DNA of 64,000 nucleotides from Malachius bipustulatus (lineage: Eukaryota; Arthropoda; Insecta; Coleoptera; Melyridae): the NCBI GenBank assembly GCA_910589415.1, contig OU342637.1:38346162-38410161 (forward strand), written 5' to 3'. Below the pieces are notes generated by a model. It saw only the letters and a program-made list of their open reading frames with translations. It searched no databases and was not told the origin of the DNA. Within the stretch, counting starts at the first letter, position 1. Each line of letters starts with the position of its first letter. A program made the position numbers and the translations under genes. Positions 33,692 to 44,357 of this stretch are shown here, piece by piece.

Positions 33692-33922
33692 GGTCGGAGT
33701 AACATTGTAACTTACATAATTTTTTGGAGTGATTTTTTCACTTCGGTAGGTTTAAATAGGCAGAATGCTTCCACCAAAAAGGTAAGTTTTGTATGATTTC
33801 CCTTTAACCATATTTAAATGATATTTTAAGAATCGCCAAATGAAAACTATCCCTTCAATAACCTTGCAAGGTTCATTTTTTGCACCTCCTGTAAAAATGT
33901 AAGTTACAACGTTACTCCGGCC
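33692..33922. mobile_element. 231-bp MITE with 26-bp inverted ends
   Basis: The left end GGTCGGAGTAACATTGTAAC matches the inverse of the right end ending GTTACTCCGGCC. A 3-bp AAT lies on each side (33689-33691, 33923-33925). Termini beginning GG and a 3-bp duplication suggest PIF/Harbinger, but the duplication is not the usual TWA. Confidence 0.5.
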
Positions 33923-34218
33923 AATGCTACAATTATTGCGGTCATTGATTTATCAATCAATATCCTTTTATATCAAATCAGTTTCACTTTATGTCAATTA
34001 TTTTTTCTATTTACAGTCTGGTGACCATTAGAAAAGCATTTTGGTGTAAAAGGGAATCTAATTTGACAAGAGGAATTTCAATTGAAAAATCACAGTGATG
34101 TTTGATAAATGGGAAAAGCATTTCACAAATTTGGAAAAGCAATTGACAAAAAACAAAAACCAAAAGAAAATGACTGTAAGAGGTCTCCCTCTTTCTCTCT
34201 CACGTGCAGAATGCGAGC

Positions 34219-35775
34219 TCACCTCCTGACCTGACCTGGCATTTGTACATTTTTAGCATCTTTGGAATGTTTACGTTTATGATGTTGGGCCAAATCATAT
34301 TTAATTCTGGTCTCATATGAACATTCTCCACATTTGTACATTTTGGCATTTTTGGAATGTTTACGTTTATGATGTCGGGGCAAATCACATTTAATTCCGG
34401 TCTCATATGAACATTCTCCACATTTGTACATTTTGGCATCTTGGGAATGTTTAAGTTTATGATGTTGGGCCAAATCATATTTAATTCTGGTCTCATATGA
34501 ACATTCTCCACATTTATACATTTTGGCATCTTTGGAATGTTTACGTTTATGATGTCGGAGCAAATCACATTTAATTCCGGTCTCATATGAACATTCTCCA
34601 CATTTGTACATTTTGGCATCTCGGGAATGTTTAAGTTTATGATGTTGGGTCAAATCATATTTAATTCTGGTCTCATATGAACATTCTCCACATTTATACA
34701 TTTTGGCATTTTTGGAATGTTTACGTTCATGATGTTGGGCCAAATAATATTTAAATCCGGTCTCATATGAACATTCTCCACATTTGTACATTTTGGCATC
34801 TTTGGAATGTTTACGTTCATGATGTCGGGGCAAATCATATTTAATTCCGGTCTCATATGAACATTCTCCACATTTGTATATTTTGGCATTTTTGGAATGT
34901 TTACATTCATGATGTTGGGTCAAATCACGTTTAATTCTGGTCTCATATGAACATTCTCCACATTTGTACATTTTGGCATTTTTGGAATGTTTACGTTCAT
35001 GATGTTGGGCCAAATAATATTTAATTCCGGTCTCATATGAACATTCTTCACATTTGTACATTTTAGTATGCTTGGAATGTTTACGGTAATGATGTTGGGT
35101 CAAATAATATTCAATTCCAGTCTCATATGAACATTCTCCACATTTGTACATTTTAGTATGTTTGGAATGTATACGTTTATAATGTCTAGTCAAACTAGGT
35201 TTAATTCCGGTCCCATATGAACATTCTTCACATTTGTATATTTTAGTATGTTTGGAATGTTTATGTTTATAATGTTGGATAAAATTAGATCTATAATTTG
35301 TTTTATACGCGCAATGGGCACAGTTATACTTCAACTCTCCTTCGCTGTGACTTTCAGTAGATCGTGCCTGAAGTGCCTCACTTTCTTGAACAGACTCACA
35401 CGGATCGAGTCCACCCTTAACAATTCCACGGCTATCACGACTCCCGGTCAGCTGCTCCCAGCCAGGTTTGTGGTCCTCGATGTCGATCTCTTCTTTCAAG
35501 GCCGACATCGATGAGTCTTCCAGTTCTTGTTTTATTGAAAGAGGTGCCTCAAAAGTGTTCTCAAAATTATTTAATTTAGAAGACGGCTCGCAGCCAGCAT
35601 CGTTCTTTGGTTTATCTTCACATTTCAACTTCGCCGAGTTGAGTAACAAGCAGTCCTCTTCCTCAGACTCCATAAACTGATCATCCTCATCTGAGGCTTC
35701 CGTTTTGATGATCATTTTCTCCACCTGCTGATGTTGAACGGGACGATAATCATTACTGCCCTCATTTAGGCTCAT
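34219..35775 (-). CDS. C2H2 zinc-finger protein with 12 tandem fingers
   Basis: A 518-residue nuclear DNA-binding protein is likely. The ATG at 35775 has a strong context (ACCGCCATGAG). Residues 1-150 are acidic and Ser/Glu-rich without a recognised ZAD or BTB domain. Twelve fingers follow at a strict 30-residue period, each of type YKCGECSYET...H..4..H with a CxxC, 12-residue spacing and an H-x4-H pair. The first finger (YNCAHCAYKT) is the most diverged. The linker HSKDAKMYKC is longer than the classical TGEKP linker. One extra A after finger 12 (AAAAATGTACAAATGC) shifts the frame at the start of a thirteenth finger and ends the protein in VQMPGQVRR. A GGTGAGC donor overlaps the stop, so a spliced 3' exon is possible. 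Function and targets are unknown. Confidence 0.8.
   Translation of the reverse strand: MSLNEGSNDYRPVQHQQVEKMIIKTEASDEDDQFMESEEEDCLLLNSAKLKCEDKPKNDAGCEPSSKLNNFENTFEAPLSIKQELEDSSMSALKEEIDIEDHKPGWEQLTGSRDSRGIVKGGLDPCESVQESEALQARSTESHSEGELKYNCAHCAYKTNYRSNFIQHYKHKHSKHTKIYKCEECSYGTGIKPSLTRHYKRIHSKHTKMYKCGECSYETGIEYYLTQHHYRKHSKHTKMYKCEECSYETGIKYYLAQHHERKHSKNAKMYKCGECSYETRIKRDLTQHHECKHSKNAKIYKCGECSYETGIKYDLPRHHERKHSKDAKMYKCGECSYETGFKYYLAQHHERKHSKNAKMYKCGECSYETRIKYDLTQHHKLKHSRDAKMYKCGECSYETGIKCDLLRHHKRKHSKDAKMYKCGECSYETRIKYDLAQHHKLKHSQDAKMYKCGECSYETGIKCDLPRHHKRKHSKNAKMYKCGECSYETRIKYDLAQHHKRKHSKDAKNVQMPGQVRR
34231..35320 (-). repeat. 90-bp tandem array coding for zinc fingers, with 180-bp higher-order units
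   Basis: The ACATTCTCCACATTTGTACA segment recurs every 90 bases from 34321 to 35221. Fingers 8 to 12 alternate between two subtypes (RIKYDL..QHHKLKH and GIKCDL.RHHKRKH), so the newest part of the array grew in two-finger units. Confidence 0.85.
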
Positions 35776-36158
35776 GGCGGTTAACTTTTCTTTGAAATTG
35801 AGGATGAAGCTAAGCTAATACCTCTATTAATAATTACGCTATATTATTATTTTATTACTTATTAATTTATTGGTATCGATTATCAAAATCAATAATAGAA
35901 CTCAACTCATAGATTACTAGATTAGACATAGACAGACAGGGAACGTGAGTTGCTCTCGTGAGTACGTGAGTCGTGATCGTGAAACGTGCGCAATCGCAAT
36001 GTCAAGCGTCAAACTACTCAAAGTATGAACGTCAAGTCTCCACCTGGGGTGCGTTCACATAACACGCCGTGTGGGTGAATAACAAAATTACAACACCGTT
36101 CACTTATTATAAAAGAATTGGGTTATGGTGTAGGGTGATAGAAATCACTGGGTATTAG
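35776..36158. other. upstream region of the zinc-finger gene
   Basis: The first 250 bases upstream of the ATG on the minus strand are less AT-rich and hold repeated CACGT/CGTGA motifs (about 35940-36000), a plausible TATA-less promoter. No other feature. Confidence 0.4.
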
Positions 36159-37196
36159 CAAATACCTTAAAATATTAATACCGGTCACTTCCTCTCAAAA
36201 CCTCCGTCCATTTTTACAGCGCCCTCATGCAGGAACTGGGGACACTAAAGCTGTTTTTAAATTCAAAGTTAGGTAACTTTTCACGGTTTTTGACAGCTGC
36301 AGTCAATCATAATTAATTATTATTAATAATTTGTCATTAGTAATTGAACGTTTTAGTTTCAAGTATAATTTCAATTTAAAGTTACTCTCAAAGCATTATA
36401 TCAGCGGATAATTTTGTTGGGTACCAGTTAAATAGGCATTTATAATGTACCGCTGTATTAAAGTGAACATAGGTATTATGTCTGGAAAATATGTGCTGTG
36501 TGCTGTGTGCGGTTGCTCCGACTATGGATTGTTAAGCATGTCCAGATCTTTCCACGGTGTTCCAAGCAGGAATAAAGAATTATGTATAAAGTTAACTTTA
36601 GAAGACGCGTAAATAAACTTATTAATATTTTATAACTATGCTGATGGAAATAGGAACAAGCAATAGGTTATAATTACATCGATGAGTGACGAAATTTTGA
36701 AAAAGTGTGGAGTGTCGAAGCCGATTTCTCACCATATTATTTTGTACCTACTGATCATTTCAAAGAGGAAAATTTTGTTAATCCAGCAAATAATAGACCT
36801 TTAAAACTGCAAGGAAGCACATTATTGGAATTGCGGCAAATAAAAGGCTTACACTTAGGTATATAGCGATTCAATCTTTTTGAAATATACCTACCTAAAG
36901 ATATTAATAATATTGTGTGTAATAGTAGTGATTATTGTTAATATAATAAACATATTGAAAACTTTGTTGTTTATTGTTGTATTATAATTCTTCGTCCCAA
37001 TTTCCTCCGTCTATTCCGTCTAATTAATTTTAGGAGCTTTTCTATTCAGCGTTGATATTTAAAACTCCCGCTATGTTTCACCAAATTTAATTTTTAGTGT
37101 CCCCAGTTCATGCTTGGCGGCGCTGCTAAAATGGACGCAACCTGTTGCAATGCTATAGGTATAGAAGTGTCCGGTATTATTATTTTAGCGTATTTG
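36159..37196 (+). mobile_element. THAP-type transposon remnant 1, TSD GTATTAG
   Basis: Inverted ends CAAATAC..TAAAATA..TAATACCGG..CACTTC match over about 35 bases at both sides. The flanking 7-mer GTATTAG occurs at 36152-36158 and 37197-37203. Inside are two pieces of a THAP zinc-finger domain. The 7- or 8-bp duplication together with THAP points to the P-element class. The catalytic part is missing. Confidence 0.7.
36478..36880 (+). pseudogene. decayed THAP-domain coding segment
   Basis: The first piece reads MSGKYVLCAVCGCSDY and continues to SFHGVPSRNKEL, matching the start of a THAP domain (C-x2-4-C, then FHxxP). After a break the second piece has VPTDHFKEENFVNP, the position of the CSxHF motif with the Cys lost. 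THAP domains bind DNA and form the N-terminus of P-type transposases. Stops and the lost Cys make it non-functional. Confidence 0.5.
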
Positions 37197-37203
37197 GTAT
37201 TAG

Positions 37204-38186
37204 CAAATACACTAAACTATTAATACGTTAACTCCGGCAATTTTACATGCATTTCGAAGGCAGCCGCTGTGGCAGCGCCATTTAGTGTCGCGAGTTGTAA
37301 CTAACACACTGCACCATAGTGATGTGCAACAGATAACAGTATCGAGTAGATATTAATACATTAGTCACAAGTATCTGATACGGTGAGTTGATTACTTGAT
37401 TACTTTTGCTTGCTTGATACTTAATCATTATACCCAGACCCCGGACCCGATATTTCTCTGGGATCGTTGAGTACCTACTGACTAGTTATGCAAGGCTACT
37501 TCGGTCCTCTAAGAAAATTAAAAAAAGTAAAAATTTCAAGCCAGAAAACAAAAAAGGAATAATTATAGGTATACTTGGCTCTTTAAAAATTATAAGTAAT
37601 AACATAATAATTATCAAATAAAAATGTAAATATGTAACTGTATTACATATAATGAAAAAATACTTGAGATGGAATGTGAAATAAGCAAAAAAAATTTTTT
37701 TCATTTACTTCAGTCTTGTAAGAAAAAAAAAATGAAGATACCTACATAGGTATACGTACCGAACCGAAGTACGGACAGAGATGCAATACAAGATACAAGG
37801 CCATATGGGCTAAAACATCACGTGGTACAAGGAACTTATTATTATACATAATTCAGTTATTTCAGTTCCAGCACTCCAGGAGCAGGAGTTTATAGTAGAG
37901 ATACCGTTCCGAGGGTCAGGGTATGCGTGTCGCGATTACGGCTCCGCTCCAGTCGGCGATGTGGCTATGGCTAAACAGTTCCAAAATACCGGTATTTTGT
38001 CGCGGTATTTTTCTGTCGCGGTACCAGTTGGATTGGAACGGTCGTACTCTTCGGTAACAGTATTTCCCATCTCTATTCCGGGCCCAGTAGAACAACTGTA
38101 GCGGTCCTCGAGCCGCCAGGTTCGCTAGCGTCGCCTCGCTGCCGGTTTTCAGTCGAAGTTGGACGTATTATAGTCTAGCGTATTTG
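37204..38186. mobile_element. THAP-type transposon remnant 2, joined to remnant 1
   Basis: Inverted ends CAAATACACTAAACTATTAA and CAAATACGCTAGACTATAAT (complement of the right end) belong to the same family as remnant 1. GTATTAG flanks it at 37197-37203 and 38187-38193. The left copy is shared with remnant 1. The interior is AT-rich and non-coding, with one GAGATGGGAAATAC motif on the minus strand near 38090 that looks like a hAT end. Confidence 0.7.
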
Positions 38187-38393
38187 GTATTAGGACTATT
38201 AGGTTGTCCAAGATGCTGTCAAAATGGATTCAATATGGCCGCCTGTAGTATTGAACAGCTCTTATTGAAAGTGGTGTGGATTATTAAGATAACATTATTT
38301 GTTTATTTCTTTTTTATATACTTAAAAGTTGAAGCCTTTTAAAAGGTCATATACAATCTCTTATTCCCTATTAAATTGGTTTTGGGTTAAAAA

Positions 38394-39330
38394 TGCCTAC
38401 CGCCTGCTGTTGTGTTGTAATAAAGTGTGGAATCCGTGGAGGTCGCGATTTTGAGCATCGCAAAGATCTCAATGAACTTTCTAAAAAAGACGTGTGAAAT
38501 GGCTTCAAGCAATTAGAAGATCTGATTTATCAGAAACAACCTAATATGCCAGAGTTTGCAGCAAACATTTTTTGTCTGGTAAGCTGATACTGATACGCAT
38601 TTATGTAATAATATGTACCTACCTACCTACCTAATCGGATATTTTTTCCTGTAGATGTAAATGGACCCCGTTATGCAATAGGGAACCAACTGACATTCTG
38701 CGAAAAAATGAGATAATTTGTATTTCTAGCTCAACTAGGGTTCTAAACGTTTTGCAATAGAGGAGCCAAGTGTTGGAGCTCTGCTTACACCATCTATTGA
38801 TCACATGCACCAACTGAAAAATTTAGAAGGCATGTAGGTACTACATTTTTACTACATCAGTAATTTCTCATTTAACTCAGTTGTATTTCTGTTGGTTGGT
38901 TCCCTATTGCAAAAGGGGGTCCAAATGCAATGTTATAACGATGATAAAAAATACTCTGTTCACTTCAAATTCTTGATTTCGATATTTAAATTTTAGGAAA
39001 ACCATCAGCATTAGTTGATGAAAATTGAAAACGATCCTGACAGGTTTCCTTCTTTGGCCATGGGATATAATAACTCAGACGTTGCTTTAAAAAGGGCTAA
39101 AGATGATCTGCTCAGAAAGAATACAATACAGAGTTGAGAAAAGAAGAAAAAGTTCAAAATGAGAGTATTTCGGAGGTACTTAATTTGTGATATTTTTTGA
39201 GTTTATTTATTTATTAATTTCGTTAACTTGAGAGTTTTTATGTCCTACCTAGGTGACAAATCATGGAGAGTCCTCCAGTAGTGCTGTCGCCAATCTGCAA
39301 GATGATGTTGCTGGCAGAAAGTGATAAAAC
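38394..39330 (+). pseudogene. THAP-domain gene with introns, decayed
   Basis: Exon 1 starts MPTACCVV..CGIRGGRDFEHRKDL and ends RVCSKHFLSG at a GT donor (38579). Exon 2 starts at 38997 after TTTTAG. The split Gly codon rejoins to give SGKPSALVDE, followed by DPDRFPSLAMGY, a typical continuation after a THAP finger. A third exon near 39256-39330 follows TCCTACCTAG. The Cys2-Cys-His zinc ligands are present, but exon 1 has at least two frameshifts and exon 2 one. It is probably the DNA-binding part of a transposon protein; no catalytic domain is found downstream. Confidence 0.6.
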
Positions 39331-40018
39331 AGATTCAAACCATCTCTGTTCTGTACAGGAGACGACATAACACAAATGTTACCTACTGTCTCTACTACTG
39401 TCTTCTAGTGGCCTAGATATTCAGGGTTGGTGCCCTTTTCTTTTTACGAAAGTTTTTTTTCTTAATTGTTAAATATTTATCTGTTATTTTATTCCAACTT
39501 AATTTAATTATGACTTGAAATTGCGTTAAAAACCTTTCGCACATCAATCTCATAAATACAGTATTCTTATGCGTTCATTCAATTTTGAATACTTTCACCG
39601 TTTTTTAAATTGGCTTTCTGAATTTTTTAGTGACACGATCATATTAGTACTACCTATAGTATTATTAAAGTTACCTACTGTAAAAATTTCAGTCTCCAAT
39701 AAATTAATATAATAAAATAATAATTGTGTTTTTATAAAACTGTAATTTTATTGACAACTTTGTAATGAGCACCAGCTTATGTTACAATAAAGTATATTAT
39801 GTTCATTATAATAAATAAAATTTTTAATTTTTAAAATAAATTTTGTAATTTATAACAACTGATAAGGTACACTTACATTATTGAGATGTAAAAATATTGA
39901 GATGAATTATGTAGAAATAGATAATAATTCTAAATATTAATAAATATAAATAATAAATAATAAATAAATAAAATATTAAATAATAGACTCCTAATAATAA
40001 TTATTATAAACCTAAATT
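39331..40018. other. AT-rich spacer and 3' region of the RT gene
   Basis: A block at 39525-39695 is a diverged copy of 23829-23967. From about 39700 to 40018 the sequence is very AT-rich with (AATAAATA)n runs, presumably the 3' untranslated part of the minus-strand RT element. Confidence 0.45.
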
Positions 40019-42880
40019 TTATTCTAACTCCAAGAAAGATTCTGGTTCTCTAGTTCCTAACACACTAATACCATTTCCTCTCTGAATAGCTATCGATAGA
40101 CGTTCTTTGAACCAAATGCCTTCACTCATGTTGCCGGTCGCATCACATAATCGTTTGCAAATGTCATCGATAAATATTTTTGCACTTGGACCATAAGAGC
40201 CAAAGGTTTCGATTGCTATTGGAACAAAAAGATAATCATTTGATAGGTTGTGGTATTTGGTTCTTTTATTCGTCTCTGCATTCTCAGCGGCAGAGCCTGG
40301 TCGGTCGGCGCTTCTAAGTAGGTGTGACGGAGCTACGGTATCTACTGCAGTAAAGTCCCATACTAAACTCTTGCCGTGTCTAAAGGGAACTAAGGTCATT
40401 CCGTCTGGGCGTTTACCATCACTACGAGCTAGAAGACCAGGTGGCTCAAGGATAGGTTGGAGACCAATTGTACACAAGGCTCGTTTGATTATATTATTAA
40501 CCTCCTTGTGTCTACTGTGGCGTCCTTTGCTGAATTTACACGAGAGGCCGTGAGTGCCAGATTGGTCTACGTTTGCACCACAACGACAAATGTGTTGCTC
40601 AATCGTTCTTGATCCAAGTCTGAGACTCATTGCTATTCTGATCATATGTCGATTTAAAAGAGTTCCAAGACTTGACACCGGTAAAGTATTTAGCCAATGG
40701 CTTGAATCCTTTTGAGTTATCGCTGATAATCGAGCTTGATCCTTCATATTAGTGGCGTTTTCAATTAATTGGTTTCTGGCCATCTTAACTAGGGGATCAT
40801 CCCAATCTCTTTGATTACAACTATTCGGGATATCAGTGGAATGTGTCTTGGCTTTCCATGAATCTATCGCATCATTTAAACCGTAAATTTTTAGGTCATC
40901 AAATTTTGATGATATGATTTTAAATAGATCTGTTGATGAATTGCAAGATGAGATAAAACTTGGCAGTGCAACATCAACGGAGCAGCGAATTCCAAGACCA
41001 CCATGACGTATTGGTTGAGATGCTTGAAGCCATTCGTTATTGGAAAGTCTGATGTTAAGGATTTCACTGACCGAAGACCTAAGTAATAGATCAAATTTTG
41101 GTAGCAGGCTGTGTTCGTATAGAGGTGTTGTTCTTAATAAATATTGTAGTCGTGGCATTGCAATGCAGTTTTTAAATAAAAAGAATGCTTGGTGTGGTTC
41201 TAGATATGATAAACGTCGAACCATGTGTGTTAACGCATCAATTTTCTTTTGTAAAATCGAGTATTCCGTTTTCATGTCAAGTGGGGATCCAAGTAATTCT
41301 AAACTTTCTTGGTTTATGATTCTTGAATCTTCAAATTGAGCTGTAAGAATTGAATCTGTTGTTTCTGTTCTTTCAAACATTGGGTAGATTTCACATTTCT
41401 CTTTGTTTAAGAATAGACCAAATTTAGGGCCATCTTGATCTAATACTTTAAAATCTGTTTCAACGTCTTCAGGAGAACCTATAATTGTTCCATCATCAAG
41501 GTACCAAGTATTGAATGATGATTTAAGTTTTATAAATAATGGATGAGCAGCAATGCAAAATAAAAGGGGCGCAAGAGGATCACCCTGCTGCACTCCTTCT
41601 TCGGAGTCTATGTAACCTTGACCATGTAAGAGAAACGATCTGTCTCCATAGCTTGCCAATACATAATGAAACAATTCAGGAAATTGATTAAATATGACAT
41701 CAAGAACAATGTCACGTCTAATTAGATTGAAAGCATTTTTAAAATCAATTTTCAAAAGAATCAGATCGTTAGATTGAGAATGTATAATTGAACGAACTGT
41801 GTGAACAATACTTTCTGCTCCACCAGAGATACCGAAGCCAAGTTGTAGAGGTTTTAAAAAAGACACAGCGCGGTCTTTAATTGCTTTCACTGCGCACTTT
41901 GAAATCAGACGTCGAATAGTCAGACCTACGGCAATTGGTCTAAGCGAACCATCCTTTTTTTCAAGTGAGCATAGACTAGCACCGAAGAAAATTGGGCGGA
42001 TGAAGTCGGGTATCTCTCCTCTTAAAATCTTGTTAGTGAGTTTTGTGATGGCATAAAGAAGATTTTGTGCATTATCACCTAGTCTTGTATCAATCATATC
42101 AATAATATGCTGAGGGCGGAGACCATCAATACCTGCCGCTGATCCTTTTGCAAAAGAATTTATTGCATTAAGTACATCAAGTTCACTGACTTGAAGAGGA
42201 CTACAGTTGTCTCTGTTGGAGGGTTCTCGAGAATCAACGTATTTCGTAGGGTGTTTATCACGCATGATCGCTGTGTTTCGTTCAGATGGCTGAGCAATTT
42301 TACTATCAGAGCTTGCTAAGCGAAGAGCACCTTTTATGTCACCATCTGATAACTTAATGGCTACTTGTTCAGCGATTTTTCTCTCTAATTTAACCTGGTC
42401 AAGAACTTTGTCTTTATTGAAGTTTTGTTTGTGTCTTGAATTTGTATTGGCATCTTGACCTTCGAACTGTGTATTGGGAAAATTACGGAGCAGGCGATTA
42501 ACTTTTGTAGCAAGGGAACCATTGACTCTTAAATCGGAATTCTTCTGTTTGTGAGGAACCTTGAGACATGAATGAGCAAAGTAAAATAGGTTTTGCCAAG
42601 ATGATTCATAATTATTATTTGTCAGGATATTATTTATGCATTTCGTATATTTTTCTGCCGCAAGAACTCGAGCACCTTTGGGAATTCTACGCAGGACACG
42701 GCCGCGATAGCGTAACTTATATAATCTATCCAGTGTTTGTTTGGTTAATTCTGAAGTTTCTTGGTATCCTTCGTTGTATGGTGGTTCTCCTAATTTTTCG
42801 GATGTGTTTTCATTTTTTTGGATATTAAAGTCAAAATATGAATTATCACTATTGATTACCTTTTTGTGATTTTTTTTTTA
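40019..42880 (-). CDS. R2-like reverse transcriptase with restriction-like endonuclease, nearly intact
   Basis: One open frame of about 950 codons runs from near 42880 to the stop at 40019. The first ATG is only at 42265, so the natural N-terminus is missing or lies on another exon. RT blocks are visible: AGIDGLRPQHI (fingers), LLKIDFKNAFNLIRRD (motif A), GVQQGDPLAPLLF (motif B), WYLDDGTIIG (motif C, near 41490). C-terminal to RT lie a finger CRCGANVDQSGTHGLSC (near 40560) and KRPDGMTLVPF...LVWDFTAVDT, the PD..D arrangement of the endonuclease in R2/NeSL/CRE-type LINEs. YLDD in place of the usual F/YADD is unusual for that group. The family assignment is therefore tentative. It lies within the TTAGG element and seems to have cut the SWIM gene at about 43095. 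Confidence 0.75.
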
Positions 42881-43095
42881 ATAAATAAATAAAATGTATG
42901 TTTCTGAAGTTGTTGATTTTTTCTACAATTGATATGTTATCCGAAGCTGAAGCTATTATGAAGTTTCATAAACTCAAAATAATTCTTAAAAACATTTATC
43001 AAGATTATAATAAAGGTTTAAAAACACAAGTATAAAAGATATACCTATAAAATTTATAATAGTACATTAATAAAATTAGTTGATAATGTAAGGGA

Positions 43096-43805
43096 TTATG
43101 GTAGGAGTGATAATGGTGATTGACCTTCAATGGCAGGAATTTCGTCAACAGAATAAGACGGCTTTTCTACATTGGATTTTTTATTTAATTCCATTTCACT
43201 AAGTCGAACAATTGGAACTTCTGATATTTTTGGAACGTTCCATGCTGCCACAGCATCTGTACACGATGAGATGGTTTTTGTTCTGTGATTATGCTCCACT
43301 GTGAACAGCAAAGCAGCAACATGACTACAAACTTCAGAGAGCCCAGCCATGCAGGTGCAATGGCCACAATTTATGGCACAGTCTTCTTCACAGATAATTC
43401 AAGCAAGCAAGGCGGTTTGTTCATTCGTTGAGAATGCTTTACCCTAAACAAAAAACAATACATTAATAAAAACAAGTTAATGATCAAGATATTTTATTGC
43501 TATGGGTCATAGGATAGTATTTTCATTTTACCTTTCCAATGAAGATCACACATGATTAGCAATTTGCTTCAATCCCATTAAATGCAAAAGCCTGCACTTG
43601 TAGCCGCTTAAACTTTTATAAGCCTTCGTTTTCTTTTGTATAAAAACTGTGTGGCTCAACACTAAATACGACACGATGTCTGGTGCAGAAACAGGTGGTC
43701 CAGGATCCTCTGGAGTTAAGAAAAATGGATCAACGCCGTTCAAGATCCTAATTTTTTCTTTATAGCGAACCATAATGTCGGAAGCACCACTTTCTAAAGA
43801 TAACA
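43096..43805 (-). pseudogene. SWIM zinc-finger gene fragment (YqaJ-associated family), decayed
   Basis: An N-terminal piece (about 43805-43546) has MVRYKEKIRILNGVDPFFL and APDIVSYLVL. A second piece after an acceptor near 43446 contains the SWIM finger CTCMAGLSEVCSHVAALLF (CxC..CxH) and continues to DEIPAIEGQSPLSLLP, ending at 43096. In arthropod and cnidarian genomes this N-terminal region and SWIM finger usually precede a YqaJ-type nuclease domain, which is absent here. A frameshift and a TGA lie just before the SWIM finger. The role in the host element is unknown. Confidence 0.6.
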
Positions 43806-44357
43806 GGTAATCATACTTTTCTTAGTAACATCACTGTTATTGTAACTGACAAGCACACACACTGAATAACAGTAAACTTAAGATATAGCTCGATGTTCGA
43901 ATTGATTATTTCGAACTGTTATAAATAAAATAAAACTTCTCTAATTGCCGCGTGCTGACTGTTCTGGTTCGATAATTTGCGTTTACGTTTCTACAGGCCG
44001 CCATTTTGACAGTTGAAAGGTCACGTGTTCTGGACAACCTAATAACCGCTGTCAATCATTGGCTGGAGTTTGGTTATGTCTCTTTTTTATGAGGTTGAAG
44101 TTTTATGGCAAGGAACAGGACACAGTTGCCAGATGGATTTTTGATATTTTTGGTATTCTTATTATATTTATATTTGCATCTTTGGGGGCTTTTTATTTTG
44201 AATCATTTGTAGTCACATATTATTGCAATCTTTAACTAGAACGTAATGTCGCTGGATCTAAGATCTTAAAATCTTAAGCTTTTCATAAGAGTTTGAGAAA
44301 AAGGTTATCATGTAATTTTGTCAAGATTACAATATTCAAGATGGCGGGCGGTGACGG

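Larger units (their letters stand above)
32772..34199. other. non-coding spacer with ribozyme motif and a small MITE
   Basis: Apart from the hammerhead-like motif at 33048-33095 and the 231-bp inverted-repeat element at 33692-33922, this AT-rich stretch shows no coding content. Confidence 0.45.
38199..44042. mobile_element. TTAGGTTGTCC element with THAP and SWIM-finger genes, 5844 bp
   Basis: The left end TTAGGTTGTCCA and right end TGGACAACCTAA (as GGACAACCTAA) are inverted. TGTCAAAATGG and GGCCGCCTGTAG also occur in inverse arrangement inside both ends. TA lies on each side (38197-38198, 44043-44044), although the exact target size cannot be fixed. Inside are a + strand THAP gene at the left, a minus strand SWIM-finger gene at the right, and an R2-like RT gene (40019-42880), probably a later insertion. 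No DDE transposase is seen. Confidence 0.65.

Noticed and set aside
34200..34910. Open frames reading repeated MPKCTNVENVHMRPELN on the minus strand
   Set aside because: They are the zinc-finger repeats read in a shifted frame; the real frame gives twelve well-formed C2H2 fingers.
34231..35320. Regular 90-bp periodicity as a CRISPR-like or satellite array
   Set aside because: The unit is coding, in frame, and encodes zinc fingers; there are no spacers.
40248..41339. Plus-strand open frames inside the RT gene
   Set aside because: Antisense shadows of the intact minus-strand RT frame.
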